Positions 1-8,993 of a stretch of DNA of 64,000 nucleotides are shown piece by piece. The first letter of the stretch is position 1; every line of letters begins with the position of its first letter. Where the stretch lies: assembly GCA_964030785.1 (NCBI GenBank), contig CAXIQD010000322.1:30947-94946 (forward strand), written 5' to 3'. The DNA comes from Siderastrea siderea (Eukaryota > Cnidaria > Anthozoa > Scleractinia > Rhizangiidae). The position numbers and the translations under genes were made by a program. The notes beneath the pieces are model-generated. The model did no database searches, had not been told where the DNA came from, and worked only from the letters and a program-made list of their open reading frames with translations.

Positions 1-1036
1 GCAACTGAAGTGAAACCGGTCGAATGTCCCAGGACACAGTCTTAACCGTTACTAGAATGCTTTCCAGCCACCGCGCGAACATTTCCCAGACTTAGGCATA
101 GTCAAAGATGGCGGGGAACTCTAAAGGACTCAAGAATAGGATGCGATGCGTTCGGTAAACTTTCTCCAGTTTAATTACTTAGAGCAGTAATTTTTTGGCG
201 GGAATGAAGTTTTCGATGATAGTGTGTTACGTAGTGTTTTAGGAGCTGGAAAACACAAGAGATTTTCTTTGAAGGTTGTTAAATATTGACTCTTTAAGTC
301 CCAATTGTGATCAGCATCCAATCTCTCCTGGTAATACCAATGCATAATGGAGCAGGCAGGTCATCGGAATGACGGAACTGATGAGGAATATGAGGAATCG
401 TTTTGATGTTTAAGTGAATTCGTCCCACTAGTAATCAATGACATGTACGGAGTCCAGGAGGGAGAAGTTGTATTTTGACACTGGGGCTTAAAGGGACGAG
501 GGTGTAAGTTTCATCTGTTTACCTTGTTTCTGTCATCTGTGTGTGTTTCTGGAGCGCACAAACACGTTAAAACGAGCTTCTGAGCTCCTAGGTGTTTAGT
601 GGGTAAACAAATTAGATTTACATTTTTATTTTACTCTCATAATCGTTATTAACACAAGAGTCGTGCCAATTGGCCGTTAAATTGGAGCGCTTTTTTCGGT
701 GTAATGTTCTACACCGGTTTGATTGGCAGCCAGTCACCGGTAACGTCGCCGCTGGCTGTCTTTAGTGTGGCCCTGTTCGTTTGTATTGGAAGTCAGTCGC
801 GTATCAAAGCAGGGCCCTAATATCGACAACCAGGGGCAACGTTTTCATCCACTGCTTGAAATGCGCTCTATATATTTTGTTAACGTTTTGCGCCTAACAA
901 GGGAGCGCTCCTGATGACGTACGTTGCTCAGAGTAGCAATCTATAGAGGGGGCGCCCCGTCAGGAATTTAATTCTGACATTTTTTGTTTCGTTTATTTTA
1001 AAACGAGGCCATTTGGTAGCGCAGCATTGAGATATA
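1..1036. other. Noncoding flank upstream of the RING-like ORF
   Basis: No credible coding exon is visible. The stretch around 660-800 holds a short imperfect hairpin (GGCAGCCAG near 726 against CTGGCTGTC near 752). A TATA-like run (TCTATATATTT) near 867 lies about 220 bases before the first ATG of the next ORF and could belong to its promoter, but nothing confirms this. Confidence 0.4.
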
Positions 1037-1090
1037 TTGTTGAATTTAAATTCAATAGAGTTATTGAACCAAAGGTTGGGTCATCGTGTG

Positions 1091-1486
1091 ATGGGCAAGA
1101 AGAGAAAAAACTTCAAACGAGATGAGCAACGTCTCGCGGCGTTTCTGCGAACCAAGTGTATTATCTGTTACACTCCGGAGGTAACCCCTTCGCGCGAGAT
1201 GCCTTGTTGCCAAAGATTTATACACGAGCATTGTTTACTAGCGTGCTTTAAGCATGCAATTGGAGGGGGTCATCGCTGTCCGCATTGCCGCGGCACATTG
1301 ATTCCAATTAATAAAACAGACGAGTTGCCCTCAGATGTACCGGAACACAATCATGTGTTCCGTTTCGAGTACGTCCACTTTGTCGCACGGTCTGCAGAGG
1401 ATATTGCGGACGAATTGTTTTTAGATCATCCCAGCCCTATAGCACCGGTTGGCTGGGCCGAATTTCGAAGGAGATGGCGGCACTGA
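1091..1486 (+). CDS. RING-like zinc-finger protein, intronless, 131 aa
   Basis: The open frame extends upstream to about 1037, but the first ATG is at 1091 and is used here. The product is small and starts very basic (MGKKRKNFKR). It has a cross-brace-type zinc-binding pattern: C23-x2-C26, C39-C40, H45-x2-C48 and C63-x2-C66 (CIIC, PCC, HEHC, CPHC). This resembles RING or RING-variant domains, which usually act as E3 ubiquitin ligases by recruiting an E2. The C3/C4 pair is adjacent rather than the usual C-x-H, so this is a variant. The C-terminal 65 residues are acidic then basic, with no motif I recognise. The gene is a single exon in a transposon-rich neighbourhood, so it may be a retrocopy or a transposon passenger gene. 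The zinc-finger call is fairly firm; ligase activity is inferred. Confidence 0.6.
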   Translation: MGKKRKNFKRDEQRLAAFLRTKCIICYTPEVTPSREMPCCQRFIHEHCLLACFKHAIGGGHRCPHCRGTLIPINKTDELPSDVPEHNHVFRFEYVHFVARSAEDIADELFLDHPSPIAPVGWAEFRRRWRH

Positions 1487-3074
1487 TGCTTTAGTTGCCT
1501 ATAAAGGTTTGATATTTAGAAATAGTTATTGCATATTGATTTCGCGTTTAAGCTCATTATTATTAACTGTAATTAAGATGCCTTTAAGTTGTAGCTATTT
1601 GCCTGTCTGATTTTCAGCCTTTGCTCCAGTGTCTATGTTCTGACGAAAGAGCAATCAGCAGTTTTATTTCCAGAAAGAGGGATTTAAACATCAGAGATTT
1701 ATGAATTTATTTGATCCGGGTTAGAGTATTTTCTCGTTGTTGATCACAGACAGGTAAATGGTTTTTTGTTGTTGTTGTTTGTTCGACTCCAGTTAATACA
1801 GACAAACCAATCACTTTATGTAAGAGGCGATATATGCTATTGATTTACAATTATATTTCATACGATATATTAAATTCAATATGGTTTACGAGAAGGTCCT
1901 TTGTAGAGTTTTTATCATTCCTAGACGAGTCTAAGTACTGACACGTGCATGACATTTTAAAGTCTTCTTGAAGCCAAAGTTAGTTTTAGTTAACCCTCTT
2001 GTTTTGTAACTCTGCCCTTAATGGCTTTGCAATGTACGTTTTATAAACAAGAAAAATACTATGCAGTTTTAGTTGGCAAAAATCCGCAGTTTTTCAATAT
2101 GTAATCCCGTTATTAGTTAGAGTGTTTTTGAGGTAACAATTAAGTAGAAGTAAGTTTTTTCCTGTTAATAACTTAGCGAGGGCCGAAAAAAATTATAACA
2201 GAGCGTGTTTCAGTTATACAAAAAAAATTATACATTTGCAATAACTTTTTTGGGTTTCTTTTTCAAACTTGTTCTTTTGTATTTTTCTTTTTTTGTGTTA
2301 AAGTTAGTACCGTTTGTGTTCACTGTGAAAACCAGTTTAATTCAGATAAATAAAGATCTTAAATGGATTCACTCTGTGTATCTTCGCTTCGTCGCAGCAG
2401 AAAGCCCAAACTATCCCTAAATCAACCCGGCTGCTTATATAATACCGACACCTGTTATAACGGGCAAAAGGGCGAAGTGTTTTGGAAACGGGTGGCGGGG
2501 GAAGTGGGGTTATCCTGTTCTCAGAACGCGCCTCACCCTATCCTACCAAAGGGGTTAAAACCTTGAGTGAGGGATCTTCCGGGTTCACATGAGTAGAGTG
2601 CACCAATGACAAGCCAGACGTTCCCTAGGGGTACACCCTTATTTGCGCATTTCCCGCCAACCCAGTACCTTGAGCAACTACAATCGAAATCGACAAAACT
2701 GAACTTTTGCCGTTGGGGTTCTAAAATTAGTGATTTCAATGTGAACGTACATGAGCAGAGGACAAAAGGAAGAAAAAAATCAGCATATAGTCTTAAATTC
2801 TTTCATTTTAAGACACATTTTAAGAGTAGCAGGTGACAATTTGCAAATCTGTTATTTTTTTTGTAGCTAAACTGCATGTAAAAAGTGTTCTTTCTTTGTT
2901 TTTGGCTTTTCACAAAAGAAAATTTTAAATTAGGTTTCATTACAATTCAAAGATGAAGAAATGGTTGACTTATCAGCTGGTTTTCACGTGACGTCGTACA
3001 TCATACATCGCGAGGTCTTCTGATTTCATTGAAAACGACTTTACGCCAGAGCAGAAGTCACAGGATTCGGAATG
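1487..3074. other. AT-rich noncoding stretch
   Basis: Only short open frames of low complexity or biased composition occur here (for example the T-rich run at 2205-2420). No splice-bounded exon or known repeat was recognised. It probably includes the 3' untranslated region of the preceding ORF and intergenic DNA. Confidence 0.4.
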
Positions 3075-3158
3075 AATCCGGTGATTTTTGGCACCGGCTG
3101 GATTCGTTTTTGCATTTACACACAAAGGGACGAATCCGGTGCCAGAAATCACTGGATT
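3075..3158. repeat. Inverted repeat (foldback), about 30-bp arms
   Basis: The left arm 3075-3106 and right arm 3130-3158 are near-perfect reverse complements. They share GAATCCGGTG, GGCACCGG and GGATTCGT blocks around a loop of about 24 bases. The surrounding 3.0-3.3 kb has further GAATCCG copies, so this is probably the centre of a MITE-like foldback element. Open frames on both strands here only reflect the palindrome. Confidence 0.6.
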
Positions 3159-4019
3159 TATCTCGAATCCGAATACTTTGAATGCGATGAAAAAGCGGGT
3201 ACCGAATACTTTTAAATCCGCAATCTTTTGTTTTGTAAACGGGTTTTTCAGTGAATCCGAAAACTTTTCTTCGGCTTTCACGACCTTCGCGTCTTGATAT
3301 CGTAATTCTATTAGCAAGTTTCCCTGATATTAGATACTCATAGTACCGCAGAAACTGATTTCGACTATATTTAGTGTGTTGGTTGACGAACGGGATCGCC
3401 GACTGGGTGACGAATGTCAGTTTGTTGTTGTTTCTTATTCAGACCTTTGTTTGGAAGCTGATAAAAGGCAAAAGAAGATCCCTCTACTTTGCCCGATTTA
3501 CACTTCTAGTCATAATCTGAACAATACTTATCACGTTCCCGTGATTTAATAAATGCTTTAATAATTTCTAATATAAATAAAAGAGACCACCTCACCGAAT
3601 TCATTATCAGCTCTTTGGATGTAAAAGAACGACACCCAAAAAGATTTAATTCTGTTTCATTTTATATTCCCCGTTTTACTCTAAAGATCATCCTTCACTG
3701 GTCACGTGACACAAACGTTGGGCATTAAAGTCTAAACAGTGAATTAAGGCCATCAAGTTTTGAATGGGTGCCAAGTTTGAGCGCATTTCAGCAAATGTCC
3801 CCAAAGTTATGATCAGTTGAGTAGATTTTAGGCAAATTAAGCTCTAACCATGCCTGAGGTGGCCGCGAATTCGCTTAATTTATCGCTAAAATCCGCAATC
3901 CGCGCGCATAAAAAGGCCAAATCCTCCGATCCACAAACCTATTCACCCCCTCAGTGTAACCTGTTAGAAATTTAGGAATCCGGATACTTTTGCTCTAGTG
4001 TAAACGTAGGCTAACTCTT
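3159..4019. other. Repeat-derived noncoding DNA
   Basis: Motifs of the preceding foldback recur (AATCCGCAATC near 3892, AATCCGGATAC near 3977), suggesting one composite or nested repeat from about 3.0 to 4.0 kb. A GTCACGTGAC palindrome lies at about 3701 and a related TTCACGTGACG at about 2983; these could be element ends. No gene is visible. Confidence 0.35.
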
Positions 4020-4175
4020 CAGTGGAACGCGATATAACTGAGTGTCAAGGGGATAACAAAATGTGTTCGTTATAACGGGGATTCGTTATTTCGGGATTCT
4101 TTTCCACACTTTTTGTCGTTCGTTGTAGCAGGGTATTCGTTTTAAAGGGCTCGTTTTGTCGGGGTTCCTCTGTAA
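4020..4175 (-). mobile_element. pogo/Tigger-like DNA transposon end (remnant)
   Basis: Read on the minus strand from about 4175, the sequence begins with a CAGAGGAACCCCG type end and then repeats blocks ending in AACGAA or AACGAG (around 4155, 4135, 4087 and 4064). This spacing of GAACCCCG and AACGAA blocks is typical of pogo/Tigger-family terminal repeats. No transposase is present, so it is a solo end or short nonautonomous copy. The family assignment rests on motif style only. Confidence 0.4.
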
Positions 4176-4442
4176 TACTTTCGCGGTCTGGGTTTCTTTG
4201 AACCGATCGGTATTGTTAGCAACCGTTATATAGAACGACAAGTACCACAAGCTCACTCTTCTTTGCTTTCAACCATAGGCTTGTTACGGCCTAGATATTA
4301 TTCACTGATGACGATTAAGAGTTTGTATGGCAAATATTACTACCACTTACGGGAAAAGTTCCCCGTAAAAGCTGTGTAGAGGTTGATTTCTGCTTGTTTG
4401 CTTTTATTTGAATGCCTTGTTACATTTTTATCTGTCAGTTGC

Positions 4443-4814
4443 TCATGCAAAATTCAAAATCTCTAGTATTGTTGCTTGTGCACGGTGAAGGCTAAAAACG
4501 GTAACAAAGGCATGAAACAAGGACTTCAGTTGCAAAGCTTCATAACCAGGTTCTTTTAAAAAGTATGATTTAACTGGCGCTCGTGCGACAACTATCGATT
4601 TTTTCGCTGCCGAAAGTACACTTTTTTCCTTAATACGACTTTTTATCAGCACTGCTTCAGCTGCGTTTGCCGTGTTCATGGCCGCAAACGAGTGCCGCGT
4701 TTGGGTGGGCAATTCATGGAATAGATCAGTCATTTTGCTTGAAACCCTTCGTGGAGTTTTAGTAAGTTTTAATGCGCAGGTGAAAACATGTAAATTTGGT
4801 AAGTAGCGTTGCAA
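4443..4814 (-). CDS. Unrecognised ORF, possible exon
   Basis: An open frame of 123 codons. An internal ATG at 4733 (96 aa) has a good context (CAAAATGA). Composition is protein-like (Ala, Lys, Leu, Ser rich), with no low-complexity run and no signal peptide. I do not recognise a domain. There is no clear promoter and no flanking splice site that would make it part of a larger gene. It could be a small gene, an exon of a decayed gene, or chance. Confidence 0.22.
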   Translation of the reverse strand: MQRYLPNLHVFTCALKLTKTPRRVSSKMTDLFHELPTQTRHSFAAMNTANAAEAVLIKSRIKEKSVLSAAKKSIVVARAPVKSYFLKEPGYEALQLKSLFHAFVTVFSLHRAQATILEILNFA

Positions 4815-5235
4815 AACGTTAGCTTACCATCATGCTATCAAAAAGCTTAAGCCACCGTTTGACTCTGAATCTGAGGAAATTGCTGTAACACCTGCAACAA
4901 AAGTGATTTCAGCTTATTTTCATATTTTACTCTAACGTTCCCTTCACAAATCAAGATTTCAAGCATATGAACCCAAATAACAAGCAAACTATGCGATTTT
5001 CTTGCCTACTTCCGGTATATGTTCGTGAAAGGAAAACGCCATAAAGACGTCATGATTGACCACATGTAGGCTTGGATAAATTCTGCCGGCAGAATTTCGA
5101 ACAGAATAAGCGATTTTTGAGGCGAGCATTCTGCCGGCAATATTAGGCATTTTCGAGTAGAATTTGAGCAGAATAGCGGAAAATCAGTGACACTAATGAT
5201 ATGCACAACGGTTGTAAGAAAAAAATGAAAACTAA
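4815..5235. repeat. Noncoding DNA with a perfect 20-bp palindrome
   Basis: A perfect palindrome centred on TTCTGCCGGCAGAA lies at 5078-5097. A second partial copy (ATTCTGCCGGCA) follows at about 5129, and related GAGCAGAAT / GAACAGAAT words occur between 5098 and 5180. This looks like a short interspersed or foldback repeat. No coding capacity. Confidence 0.45.
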
Positions 5236-5238
5236 ATA

Positions 5239-5275
<37 letters not shown>

Positions 5276-5283
5276 GTAATAAT
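5236..5283. repeat. (TAA)n microsatellite
   Basis: About 14 trinucleotide repeats with one interruption (TAG). It produces the poly-Tyr run in a minus-strand open frame, which is not a real protein. Confidence 0.9.
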
Positions 5284-5289
5284 TAACAA

Positions 5290-5660
5290 TTAGATTATGA
5301 GCTCGAGATTTGATGAATCCCCTTTTTTCTTCTGATGGACGGCAGGTTGTTAGCTTGTTAAATGAACTGTGTGATATCTTCTCTGGTTGTGTTTCAGAGG
5401 GAGAAGATGTCGTCAATGAATCGTTTCCAGACGAGCGGTTTTAAAGCGCTTTGATTTGAGATCTCTGTTTCTACCTTAGCCATGAAAATATTAGCGAAAG
5501 AAACTGCCATTTTGGTGCCCAGTAGCCGTAGGTAGTTTTTACATTAAATTGGAAGGAGTTCTCAGCTAGGATAAATCTGAGCGCTCTTTGCAGTAGTCGT
5601 GTAAGGAAGGAGGTTCGTTTCTGTAGAATGCTTTGTATGCTAGGCTTCGAGACCGCGGCC
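5290..5660 (-). pseudogene. Penelope-like element reverse transcriptase fragment (degenerate)
   Basis: Translating the minus strand across several frames recovers a diagnostic order of RT blocks. A GTKMAVSFANIFMAKVE-type block lies at about 5515-5465. It is followed by KPLVWKRFIDDIFSL with the catalytic IDD pair at about 5440-5395, and then a helix resembling REDITQFI. Upstream, a RNEPPSLHDY-like block sits at about 5630. These match the palm domain of Penelope-like elements (known for the family). The copy is dead: there is a stop where the family has Trp after FSL, another stop soon after ITQFI, and frame changes between blocks. The two longest open frames here run in other frames and are shadows. 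No GIY-YIG endonuclease is visible; the (TAA)n tract may mark where the element is broken. Confidence 0.65.
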
Positions 5661-6286
5661 AACATGAGGTTATGAACTCCCCCGGCACACATTATAAGAC
5701 CACTAATTAAACAACAGAGTTCTTCTGTCGAAGGTTCTATCGTGTGATAGGTTGCCCGAGGAAATTTAATGTTCACAACAAATATTAGCCCGAGAACGTA
5801 GTTCGAGGGCTTATATGAAGTTTGAACATTAATTTTCCGAGGGAAACTATCAGACATAGGGCCTGAGACAGAAGGACTCTATTGTTTTCATTGTACAATG
5901 CTATATTCTGAGCAAAAATTGCCAAAAACGGGCGCTATGCGCTGATAGGCGCTCGGTGAGGAGAGACACTATCGCGTCACGTAATCGATTTCGACCAATG
6001 GGAACACGCCAAAATTTAGCGTTGTACTATAAGCTGTGCTGAAAACATTCCACGGTAAAGGTAACCTAAAGTTCACACGCTTGTGTTGTCACCAAATTCA
6101 TCTCAGAAAGACCGCAAGAGCTCACGCAACCCTCTAAATTTGAATTGTTATGTTTCGTTCTAAACACCGTGCATTCTTTGGGTTCGGTGAACTGTTCACT
6201 GGATTTCAAAACTATTGACACTATTTGATCGCAGGTTATTGAAAGGAATTGGAAAAAAATGTTGTACGCTTAAAATCTCGTGATAA
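5661..6286. other. Noncoding, no gene seen
   Basis: The region between the reverse transcriptase remnant and the next MITE. It includes a GC-richer stretch around 5930-5985 with GGCGCTATGCGCTGATAGGC and an ATTGG/CCAAT-like motif near 5996, so a promoter is possible, but no ORF follows. Confidence 0.3.
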
Positions 6287-6287
6287 T

Positions 6288-6763
6288 GCGCCGATCAATT
6301 CGAAACTTCAACATCCCTTCCCCCCGGGCCCACCCCGGGCATTTGACTGTGCATCGTGCCCGGGGAGGAGGGAATTTGAACGTTGCGTTGAAAGGGTGGG
6401 GAATTTGAACCAAATTTATCTCTTGTTCTGACGTATAACGCTCGTGAGTTTTTTCGGTTTTTGCAGGGTTTGATGGATTTACAAGAAGGAATTTCGCCTT
6501 TGTTAGTAAATTACTCTTTCAAAAGGGTCTTAAAAGAAGTTTGAAGGTGTCATTACGGCATATCTCTCTCTGAAAGGCGTGTAAAGTGTTTGATTGAAGA
6601 CGAAATTTGTCTTTGAGGAGAGGTAGTTCAGTGCTAATTGGTGGGGCATTTGAACCGCTCTTTTGCCCCGAGGGAAGGGAATTTGAACAAGCCAATCTTC
6701 AAAAGTTCAAATGCCCGGGGGGTTGCCCGGGGGGGGATGTTGAACTTTCGAATTGATCGGCGC
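6288..6763. mobile_element. MITE-like foldback element with long TIRs
   Basis: The left end GCGCCGATCAATTCGAAAC and the right end (reverse complement GCGCCGATCAATTCGAAAG) match over about 30 bases through CAACATCCC. Both arms continue into CCCGGG-rich blocks and an AAATGCCCGGGG core. Flanks are TAAT at left and ATAA at right, consistent with a degraded TA-containing target duplication. Inside, GGGAATTTGAAC recurs at least three times. No transposase ORF is present. The GC-rich ends make it stand out from the AT-rich surroundings. Confidence 0.75.
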
Positions 6764-7474
6764 ATAACTGGGAGCAGAAGTACAATTATTATGCGAACAT
6801 ACGGTAAAAATATGTCAAACTACTGTTAAAAATCATTATTGCGATTCTCTTTCTACCATAAAGGCGGTTTCGGTCTTTAGGAGAAAACGAAAGCGGTTTG
6901 CGGTCTAGGAAGGATGAAATAAGGCGGATTGCGGAATGTGCGACCCCCTATAATAGACCCTCATAAATAGGTCACTCCGCGCGCGGAAAATTCTACTCAC
7001 TATCTACAACAGAATAGATAGTGAGTAGCGTAGCCAATCAGAGAACAGCATTAGTGATAGAACGCTAGTAGATTTATACTAATAATTTATTATTTCTAGA
7101 GCCCTATTTACAATAATAGATCAATAGGGCTTTACAAATTAAAATAGTAAAAAACTAATATTGATAAATATTAAAAGTACAAAAATAATTACAGTCTTTA
7201 TGCACTTGTTTGATGTTCCTTTTTGTAAGATGCTAATAAAAATTTCACTGTTTCGTCTAATATTAGTGATATAAAATGAGATGAATTACAATTTTGCTAC
7301 ACATAAGGAAATCTAATGAGTATTCAGGGTTCGGCTCAGGCTCCCTTCCATATTTGTGAAAATTCATAAGGCCCGAAGGAGCCCGGATTTATCCGAGAAA
7401 ACGAACCAACTGACGGAAGCTTGTCACATGCACAGTTCCATTTCTTTCACAGTTTATTTACAGTCAAACCGGAT
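6764..7474. other. Noncoding, two short hairpins
   Basis: A stem-loop with 13-bp perfect arms (CTACTCACTATCT at 6993-7005, complement at 7015-7027) and a second around 7101-7132 (AGCCCTATT / AATAGGGCT). The sequence around 6840-6950 has repeated GGCGG-TTGCGG words typical of interspersed repeats. No gene is supported. Confidence 0.4.
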
Positions 7475-8190
7475 GTTCCGCAACATTGGTATTTTGATGG
7501 ACAACTTGCTTGGAACAATTTGCAACCAACAACTTGCTTGCTTCAGTTGCGAATTTATGTTTTGTCACTTGAAAATTGTCTCGCTAGTTTCCTCGGCAAG
7601 CCCCTTCTTAGATTGAAACTTTAACTTGAAATATTATACCTAGTTGGTGAAATTAGAGTTCTGTCATGCGAAGGACAATGTGAGGCAAATGTATTTGAAA
7701 CAGCAACGACAAATTTTAATAAACAAAACAGCAACTAACAGTGAATCTCATAGCTTTTCACTGAATAAATTAATTTTTAGTCGTCAGTTTTTCAATCACG
7801 AAAAAAATTATTTACATCATATTCTGAAAATATTATAATATTTACAAACTTTATGAAGAATTTGAAGAGAAATCTACACAAATAAACTCGCCACTGAGGC
7901 GAGCAACTTCAAAACCTCATTCCTGTCATTTAGTTTACAAATTTACTCTTACATCTGCGTTATCGCAGCAACTAACCTCGCTAGTTCCTAGCGGTGCAGC
8001 TTTCGTTATGTTTTTGGCATCACAAGCTCAGTTTTCTGAATTCAAGAGCAATGTGCAGAGGAATCTACGCAAACAAATTTGCGAACTGAAGCGAGCAAGT
8101 GGTTCGCGCTGGTTGCCAATTTGTCAATCAAAATATCAATGTTGCGGCGGAAGTTTGCAAAGTTGCCCGGAAGAGAACATCCGGTTTGGC
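7475..8190. repeat. Degenerate inverted duplication
   Basis: The segment 7475-7560 (GGATGTTCCGCAACATTGGT...) reappears in reverse complement at about 8080-8190. Both share GGATGTTC, CGCAACATTG, TATTTTGAT and a GCTTCAGTT block. A third, direct partial copy of the right arm lies at 7871-7910 (AATCTAC-CAAA, GAGGCGAGCAA). Divergence is substantial, so it is old. It could be a foldback element, or two opposed relics of a short coding or noncoding repeat. Overlapping small ORFs on both strands are treated as by-products. Confidence 0.5.
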
Positions 8191-8329
8191 TGTGAAAGGA
8201 TTTTCCGTTGTAAACCAACAGATACTTTTTCGACCAAAATGAATCTATTTGCAAATAAATCGCAAAAAAAGGGGAAAAAAAAGACACCCCGACCCGACCC
8301 CGAGTCGGCGTTTTACTGACACCCGTGAA

Positions 8330-8597
8330 AATGTTCGTCATCTGGCAACTGAACCAATCAAACGCGCCTATCGGCCCCCGTAGGGATTTGTGATTGACAG
8401 GCTCAACACTTCAAATTCTTTCCGTGTTTCAACGCCAGCGTCTGATTGGCTGCCACATTTAAAAAACTTTTAAAAGTCCCTAACAAACGGAAATCACCGT
8501 TTCTCAAGCGACGGTTTGTTAAATGAAAGCACCTGATTGGTTGGCAGTGTGATTTGAAAAAGGAAGAGCGTTGTTTAAATTTTTCATACTAGTCAAA
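8330..8597 (+). promoter_or_regulatory. Probable promoter of the SNase-SET gene
   Basis: Three CCAAT-type boxes occur within 190 bases: CCAATCA at about 8353, ATTGGCT at about 8444 and ATTGGTTGG at about 8536. They lie in a GC-richer island, and the first ATG with a good context (CAAAATGG) follows at 8598. No TATA box is evident, consistent with a CCAAT-driven housekeeping-type promoter. The transcription start is unknown. Confidence 0.45.
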
Positions 8598-8754
8598 ATG
8601 GCTTCGGATATAGAACACTTCGTTCCCATACCAAAGCGGCTTTTAGATGATATCTTAGCTATTTCCAGGGAGTTTCAAGCGATATATACATTTTTCCCAG
8701 CAAATGCAAAGGAGATATTCAACAGATTCAAAGCGAAGTTAAATGAAATAAATG
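8598..8754 (+). CDS. Exon 1 of SNase-SET gene
   Basis: Encodes 52 residues starting MASDIEHFVPIPKR and ends in phase 1 at ATG|GTGAGT, a strong donor. The open frame runs 27 bases further upstream without an ATG, so the start at 8598 is preferred. The segment is rich in Phe, Ile and charged residues with helical character; no named domain was recognised. Confidence 0.75.
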
Positions 8755-8942
8755 GTGAGTTCAGAGTTTTATCGGGGCCAAGACTAGGTCTCGTATCCAG
8801 ATGGACTGTTAAGCTTAACTTTATTCTGTTATCCTTTTTTTTAGACCTGTCTCAAGAAGGCCCAATACGCCTACAAGTGATGGAGACAGAAGGACCAGGT
8901 CAGTTTTCGTTGATTTTTACTCCCCGTGAAGCTTATTTCCTT

Positions 8943-8993
<51 letters not shown>

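Noticed and set aside
2205..2836. Small plus-strand ORFs at 2.2-2.8 kb
   Set aside because: Overlapping, biased composition, no start context, domain or splice support.
5006..5857. Two minus-strand ORFs (128 and 136 aa) as genes
   Set aside because: They run in other frames over the Penelope-like RT relic, and one passes through the (TAA)n tract as poly-Tyr.
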